Part shown: one piece after another, positions 58,665 through 64,000 of the stretch
Numbering within the stretch: position 1 is the first letter of the stretch
Layout of the letters: each line of letters opens with the position of its first letter
Assembly (NCBI GenBank): GCA_003024785.1
Contig: PUQB01000003.1
Span: forward strand, 310,001 to 374,000
Source: Selaginella tamariscina
Taxonomy: Eukaryota > Streptophyta > Lycopodiopsida > Selaginellales > Selaginellaceae
Direction of reading: 5' to 3'
Length of the DNA stretch: 64,000 bases
Notes under the pieces: generated by a model
Databases searched by the model: none
Told to the model about the DNA's origin: nothing
What the model saw: only the letters and a program-made list of their open reading frames with translations
Made by a program: the position numbers and the translations under genes

Positions 58665-61137
58665 CTACACGTAAAACTTCAAGTCTGAAGCACCGATCGC
58701 CGTTTGATCAGTCTCTTCATCGAGCATGGGAGACTGCTCCGGTGCTATATCGAGTCCTTTATTAAGAGAGAGCTTGCCATCGTCTGATATTGACAGACGA
58801 TCCTTCTGTACTTCTAGTGACATGCCCACTCGCTCTACAGGAACCTCTCTATCTCAATCCGTTTGCACTTTCTCTTATATTCGAACTTGTACTCGGACTG
58901 ATACATCTTTAATATACATAATAAAATAATGTTAATGTGCAAGAATATAAGATTTATTAATTACTTACCTAGACAAATCTCGAGGTACTCAAGATTCTTC
59001 ACGAGTGCATGATGATAGGCTAGTAGTTGTTTCTCATTCTTGACTGTTGCATATAAACTAGAAGAACATATCAATGTTCAAAACTAATCTGAAATATCAT
59101 AAAAATACATGAAGTTCTGGGCAAGGTCTGCAGTGCATTCCCATATGGCCAAGTCTACCACAGAAGCCTCTACTGGATGCGGAAAATAGAACTTATTATT
59201 TACGAAAGTGTAATGTTTATGCTGGTTTATTACGGATACTTATTGAGGATTGTGTTACAAAGTGGACACTAGAGATGGCTAACAGTGTTATTCAAGTAAG
59301 AAAGAGGTTGAGATATGAATAAAGAGTGTTACTTCAAGGGTAAGAAATAACAAAATGTGAGTATGGAAGTGGAAGAGACATTTGTCGGGATATCCACATT
59401 CGTGATGTTGAGATACATAAACGTGACGATGAGATCAAATTCTTAAGAGAGAAGGTTAAAGAAACCTTTGTAGCAAGAACATGAAAATACCTTGTTTGAT
59501 GATGGGAATGCAAACATATATATAAAGTTTGAGAAACACATGAGAACTTGCTTAAGATCTCTACGTGTGGGGAGACCTTGAATTACACAGAACATACTGC
59601 ATCACATGTGAGGTGATGAAAACCATCTCTCTTTGTTACAGGCACAAGGCCACTCTAAGCAGTTACTGAACACGCCTGTGCACAGAGCATGTTCGTTGCT
59701 TGCCTGTCCCTTTCTTAAATAAATACTCTCTCCTAGAGTGGAACTGTTACAAACATTTAATTACCATCTTAAGACGTGATTATGTCCAGGTCCATTAAGA
59801 CTTCAGTTATCTTTGCAATCTACATTGAAATCGAGAAAAGAAAAAGTATCATAATCATTCTCTTTCAAACTTCGAGTTCATGTTAAACACACACGCACGC
59901 ACCCACACACACACTTTGATCTTGCTAATGTTAACTGTTGTACGTTTGATAAAAGTTCTGCTTCCTTTTCGATAATGAGTGCCTCTTCATCCTGTCAAAC
60001 AAACTCACTATTTAGAAACAGTTAGCTGATACAAGTATATATACAATGTGTATATTGGTTGATATGTACAGCCAGACAATAACGTCAAATAAACTACACA
60101 ATATTCATGTAAACAGTTATCTTTATTCACCTGGACTTCTTTTAGAAATATGTTAAGAGATTCCTTGAGAAGGCGCGCTTGCTGTTTCTTCCTCCTCATT
60201 TTCATGCTACTTTGGGCCTAAACGTGAGCCAAACCATCATATACTGTATACATACGGTTGCGTAACTCGTATTTATATACAATAGTATATTGATGCTGGA
60301 AGGTTACTGGGGTGTGCGTCCGTGCTTACTTACTAGGGAAAGAAGTAGTCTATTCATCCAGTCTGGATCTATAGTGCAAACTTTAGAAGCCAGTGTTGCA
60401 GACGTGCAAAACGATTCATAATCTCTGTTTTTTGCTTAGACAACTCCTTAGAACATGCTAAAACTTTCTCTAAACTTGCTCCTGAACGCAAAACCACAGT
60501 GGTCGTATTATCTACACAAGAAAACATATGTAAGGAATACAGTTATTCTTTCATATATATATATATATATATATATACTAATACCACACGTGTATTAGAA
60601 ACATAATCGAATAACCTGGAAAGGGCTCCGTGCTGTTAATAGCATTGAGAACATGATCCGAAAGCCTGAATAATCTTGCTGTTTATTTCACACACGCACA
60701 GGCACCGTGTTACACACATATATACGTGGTTCGTACCTTGATACACACAAGCCCTGTGGATCGTTTCTTCGGCTCATGTAGACATGTAGTGCGACATATT
60801 TGAAACGTAATGTAAGCAAACTTGGTAATCTCCGACAACGACTGAGACGACTCGTCAGGTGTGTGTGTGTGTGCGTGTGTGACTTTACCATTTCTTCTTT
60901 TTTAAGATGTCCATTTCTTTGCAAAGCTTACAACCTTGAGTCCTGTTCCAGAGAGTCACTTTCTGAACCTGAAATATTCAATATTTTACAGGAAGTTAAA
61001 ATTTCATTACTGATTCTGTCGTGAAGTTACCTGATGAAGATTTATAACAAATGGTGGATAACGACCAAACCTCATGACAACCATGGAGGCACTCTGAGGA
61101 GTTGGCTTCCACAATCCAATTGTCACTATCTGTATAC

Positions 61138-61168
<31 letters not shown>

Positions 61169-61425
61169 CGTATGTAGTTATAAAAAGACTGTCGGTCTTA
61201 TTCTAACTAAAGACATACCAGTTGGCAGGAATCTCTTCTTTTGTGTACCGAGAAACATATATAGGCATCGGAATGAAGAGGGGCACGAGTCACAGCAGTG
61301 AAGAAAGCAATGCCGCCAAAGAACCATTTAATATGATCACACTCCTGGATCTTGTCAAAACAGGAACAGCCCGTATAGCGCAATGTCCATTCCTGGGCTT
61401 CTAACCACGCCTGACGATCCCTCAA
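58665..61425 (-). CDS. Unrecognised multi-exon gene with coiled-coil C-terminal half
   Basis: I do not recognise the family. Exons read by hand on the minus strand: 61207-61425 (MRDRQAWLEAQEWTLRYTG, FFGGIAFFTAVTRAPLHSD), about 61030-61130 (VTIGLWKPTPQSASMVVMRF, PPFVINLHQ), about 60890-60970 (QKVTLWNRTQGCKLCKEMD), about 60617-60675 (LSDHVLNAIN), about 60320-60510 (SLEKVLACSKELSKQ, and in another frame DPDWMNRLLLSL), 60130-60215 (MKMRRKKQQARLLKESLNIF), about 59915-59995 (EEALIIEKEAELLSNVQQL), about 58972-59060 (NEKQLLAYHHALVKNLEYLE), then a tail to the stop at 58665 (GMSLEVQKDRLSISDDGKLS). Heptad-like Leu/Glu/Lys spacing suggests a coiled coil. There is a frame slip at the A run 60428-60433 and one near 58850. 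An intron of about 850 bp holds a foreign fragment. Confidence 0.55.
59180..59500 (+). pseudogene. Coding-like relic within an intron, related to the AT-rich repeats
   Basis: Plus-strand translation shows LLRILIEDCVTKWTLEMANS, VIQVRKRLRYE, then, after stops, RDIHIRDVEIHKRDDEIKF in a coiled-coil pattern. Its DNA aligns with 51795-51930 and 52238-52380. The origin is unknown; possibly a mobile-element protein fragment. Confidence 0.55.
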
Positions 61426-62302
61426 CTGTGCGTGTGCGCTCTTTGTCTGTGTGTGTGAACCATTTAGCTCAAAAACAAGTCATGAACCATAAATCACGGT
61501 GGCTCAACAACCCAGGTAGAATCACGAAAGCAGAATACAAGTAATATGTGCTAATTGAAAAACACCCTCATAAGCAAACAGATGATTACGTTACAAGAGG
61601 AATGGGATTAATCGCAGCAGATCGGCAAGCCCAAGTCGTAAATGCCAAGTAGCATGTGGGATTTCAATACCAGATTCAAAACCTATGCATATAAATTGTA
61701 ATATTATACCTTCATGGCATACAATAAATCGCAGCTGCAGTAGCTTTCCTCTCTGAGCTTCAAAATACTGTTATCCCTAAAATGATAGTCCGGTGTTCGA
61801 ATCTCAACATCCAGATTATGCTTATTTTATAACCTATTTTTATTAAAAGCAATAAATTTCATTTTTTTTAAAATTGTAATTTCTAGAAGTTTAAATAGTT
61901 TTAATATACAGGTTACATCGTTTTATTTATTTTATAATGTGAAATATAAAGATTTTTAATAGGTGAAATATATAATATTAATTATTTTGTCGACTGTTAC
62001 AATATTATTAAAAAGTTAAAACTGAATTTTTAAAAGTTGAGAAGTTTGTTATATACAGTGTTAAAATTTATAATTATATTATTGAATATCGTTAAATGAA
62101 GATATCTATTTAGAACACCTGGTTCTGATTTCTCTACCACTTTTGCCACGTTGGAAATGTAGAATATACACACACACAGCGAGAGAGTCTACTATTACAC
62201 TCCTGAGGGTATTTTATATATTTAAGAAATTTAATCTTATATTATAAGTAAACAGACTTAATAGACTAAGTAGACTAGGGAACTTACCAATGTGGTAGTA
62301 TG
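61426..62302. other. Spacer between unknown gene and beta-xylosidase
   Basis: Upstream region of the unknown gene and 3' flank of the beta-xylosidase. AT-rich from about 61810 to 62120. A B-box-like GTTCGAATCTC at 61797 has no tRNA fold around it. Confidence 0.6.
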
Positions 62303-63770
62303 TCAGCTTGTTATTACAAGGCCATGTATTACACCGTCGGGCAAGAGGAGCTCATGTTGTCCCAAATGCAGGAATCGCTCCCCATCACGATGTACAATGC
62401 TGAGATCCCTACATGGATCCACATCAAACACGACTTCCTGTGCAAACCCAGCCTCCAAATGCACTCTCTTGAATGCAATCAGCTGCTTTTGAGGAGCACC
62501 TTCAGCAGGAACCCAAGGCGGAACTGTGTAGAGCAACACAGGATGACCTCCTGACATACCACCACTGTTGCTTACTGCCACTCTTGCCTCAAACCTTAGC
62601 CTCTTACATATGTCCGTTGCACTCAACACATGCAAGTGGATGTTACAGTTAGAAGCCTGGCATGCACCCTCATCATTGTCGGACACCGAAAGCTCAAGTG
62701 GTGCTGATATAAACCTGTACGAGTATGTGGTGTAGGATAACCCATCACCAAAGCTAAACAGCCTTGGTCCTGTGTAGAACCGGTAACTTCTGCCTGGATA
62801 AGCAGTTCGAACGTCAGGCCTCATGCTCATGTCTAGCATATTCACATCCTTTATGAATTCTTCAGGGTACCATGTCATGGGTAATCGACCGCCTATAACA
62901 AATATTCAAACATCACACACACCCATACACACACAGAGTGTAACCTGGGTTATAAGCTCCAAAGAGAACGTAAGCTAATGCAGCACCACCGGATTGACCG
63001 GGATATCCAAGCCACAAAATACTGGAGATTCTGGGGTCATTCTTAAACTGAGAAACATCAACCGGGCCAGCAGACATGACAACAAGGATAATTGGACAGC
63101 TGACAGAGTCTGCAATTCTGGTTATAAGTTGAGGCTGCATTCCAGGGAGAAGCAAGCTCGTCCTATCCAGGGTTTCAGCTTCCACTGACTGATCCAAACC
63201 AGCCACAATAACCACAGCATCAGACTTGGTTGCTACACGGACTGCCTCTCCAAATAGCTCGCTTCCGCTGCATGCTACATTTCTGCAGCCGGATGCATAC
63301 GTAACATTCCTGCTGTACATGGTCAAGCCTTGCAAGGGTGACACATACTTGCAAGGTACTCCTGGAAGTACGAAAGTCCGTAAATATCTATCAAAATATC
63401 AGTTTCATCTCACCTTCATAGTTTCCAAGCATGGTGTGTGTAGCATTTGCATTGGGACCTATGATGGCTACCGACTTGAGCCGTGCTGAAGGGAGAGGTA
63501 AAGAGCCATCATTCTTCAAGAGAAAATTCCTTCAAGAGCAGCATCTAGTGCAAGCTTATCATGATCCTTGCTACATATGTCGTTCAATCCTAGTTTTCCA
63601 TACCATGGATCGTGACCATCGAACAGTCCAAGCCTCATTCTCGTGGTCATCAGGTTTGATACTGCTCGGTCCAAGTCCGACTCAGCAATCTTTCCGGCTC
63701 GTAGAGCTGCCAGTGCATGGTCAGCTAGGAAAGTTCCACAGTTGAGATCCAAGCCTGTGAGCGTGAGCAA
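62303..63770 (-). CDS. Beta-D-xylosidase (GH3), C-terminal part
   Basis: Secreted cell-wall enzyme of the plant BXL family, hydrolysing xylan or arabinan side chains. Three exons are visible: about 63414-63770 ([40 protein letters not shown]), about 62946-63360 ([70 protein letters not shown]) and 62303-62893 ([31 protein letters not shown] and a fibronectin III-like end). AGLDQ..E..DR and GYPGQ are family hallmarks. At 63523-63526 the T run is one short on the coding strand, so ALEGI does not read into the expected [11 protein letters not shown]. The N-terminal domain with the nucleophile Asp lies beyond the window. Confidence 0.94.
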
Positions 63771-64000
63771 ATTATAAATAACATTCGATATATCAAGGCT
63801 TATAACTATATTAATATATTTATTATTTGATATGCAGGACTATAGCATATCATATACCAATCATACGGTTTTACCAGAAGCCTTGAGAAACGGTCACAAG
63901 CAATCCCTTTTTTACCTCGTCATATGGAAATTATTACGACAATTAAGAAGAACCACATTAACAATTTAATAATACTTTTTAATTAGTTTTCAGCACATAC
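63771..64000 (-). other. AT-rich intron of the beta-xylosidase gene
   Basis: Follows the splice boundary before [11 protein letters not shown]. No coding is seen to the window end, so the upstream exons must lie beyond it. Confidence 0.6.

Noticed and set aside
61741..61815. tRNA-like B-box (GTGTTCGAATCTC)
   Set aside because: No matching acceptor, D-arm or anticodon stem could be folded around it. It is at most a decayed tRNA-derived fragment.
62292..63745. Several plus-strand ORFs opposite the beta-xylosidase
   Set aside because: They are antisense shadows of a well-conserved GH3 coding region and match no family.
1..64000. CRISPR array, phage or bacterial defence system
   Set aside because: The window is plant nuclear DNA. 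Tandem repeats here are microsatellites, LTR words or hairpin units without spacer structure.

Overview
The window is nuclear plant DNA, most likely from a Selaginella-type lycophyte. The evidence is spliceosomal introns of only about 45-60 bp, several near-intronless pentatricopeptide repeat (PPR) genes with SWNALI/MYAKCGS repeats, and plant-specific genes (AUGMIN subunit 7, TOP6A/SPO11-3, a GATL glycosyltransferase, a beta-xylosidase). The species call is inference; no marker gene fixes it.

Layout. 1-10402: a minus-strand relic of a Ty3/gypsy element (A) whose long LTR is split by a younger chromodomain-bearing Ty3/gypsy element (B, 2856-9130, ACCCC target-site duplication). 11239-33234: a compact gene block with a LysM protein (-), a CTR/COPT copper transporter (+), a ZIP metal transporter (-), a small heat-shock protein (-), a PPR gene (-), TOP6A (-), a GIY-YIG nuclease (-), the 9.7-kb ribosome-biogenesis gene UTP20 (+), a second PPR gene (-) and a GATL glycosyltransferase (-). 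34210-35890: a decayed PPR copy (-), an inverted partial duplicate of the PPR-DYW gene at 46694. 35900-38543: AT-rich desert. 38544-43442: a third Ty3/gypsy element (C, +) with short LTRs. 45064-48648: AUGMIN7 (-) and the PPR-DYW gene (+), head to head. 48650-58040: very AT-rich, repeat-laden sequence holding one tRNA-Arg(ACG). 58100-61425: an LRR fragment and an unrecognised coiled-coil gene (-). 62303-64000: the 3' part of a GH3 beta-xylosidase (-), continuing off the window.

Themes. (1) Genes are packed with minimal spacers: 58 bp between GIY-YIG and UTP20, 26 bp between AUGMIN7 and PPR, and 17 bp between the convergent UTP20 and PPR ends. Telo-box motifs sit in the first two spacers. (2) Nearly every conserved gene is interrupted by isolated one-base length changes, mostly in homopolymers. 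Because this includes genes expected to be essential, I think unpolished sequence is likelier than mass pseudogenisation, so several loci labelled CDS need joining across frames. (3) Element B carries a 13-nt complementarity between its presumptive RNA 5' end and its primer-binding site, the arrangement used by self-priming (Tf1-type) retrotransposons. (4) The AT-rich tracts look like ordinary sequence eroded by C-to-T / G-to-A change. A GC-normal relative of one AT-rich repeat survives at 59200, and the tRNA-Arg has three positions where C-to-T would explain a G.U wobble.
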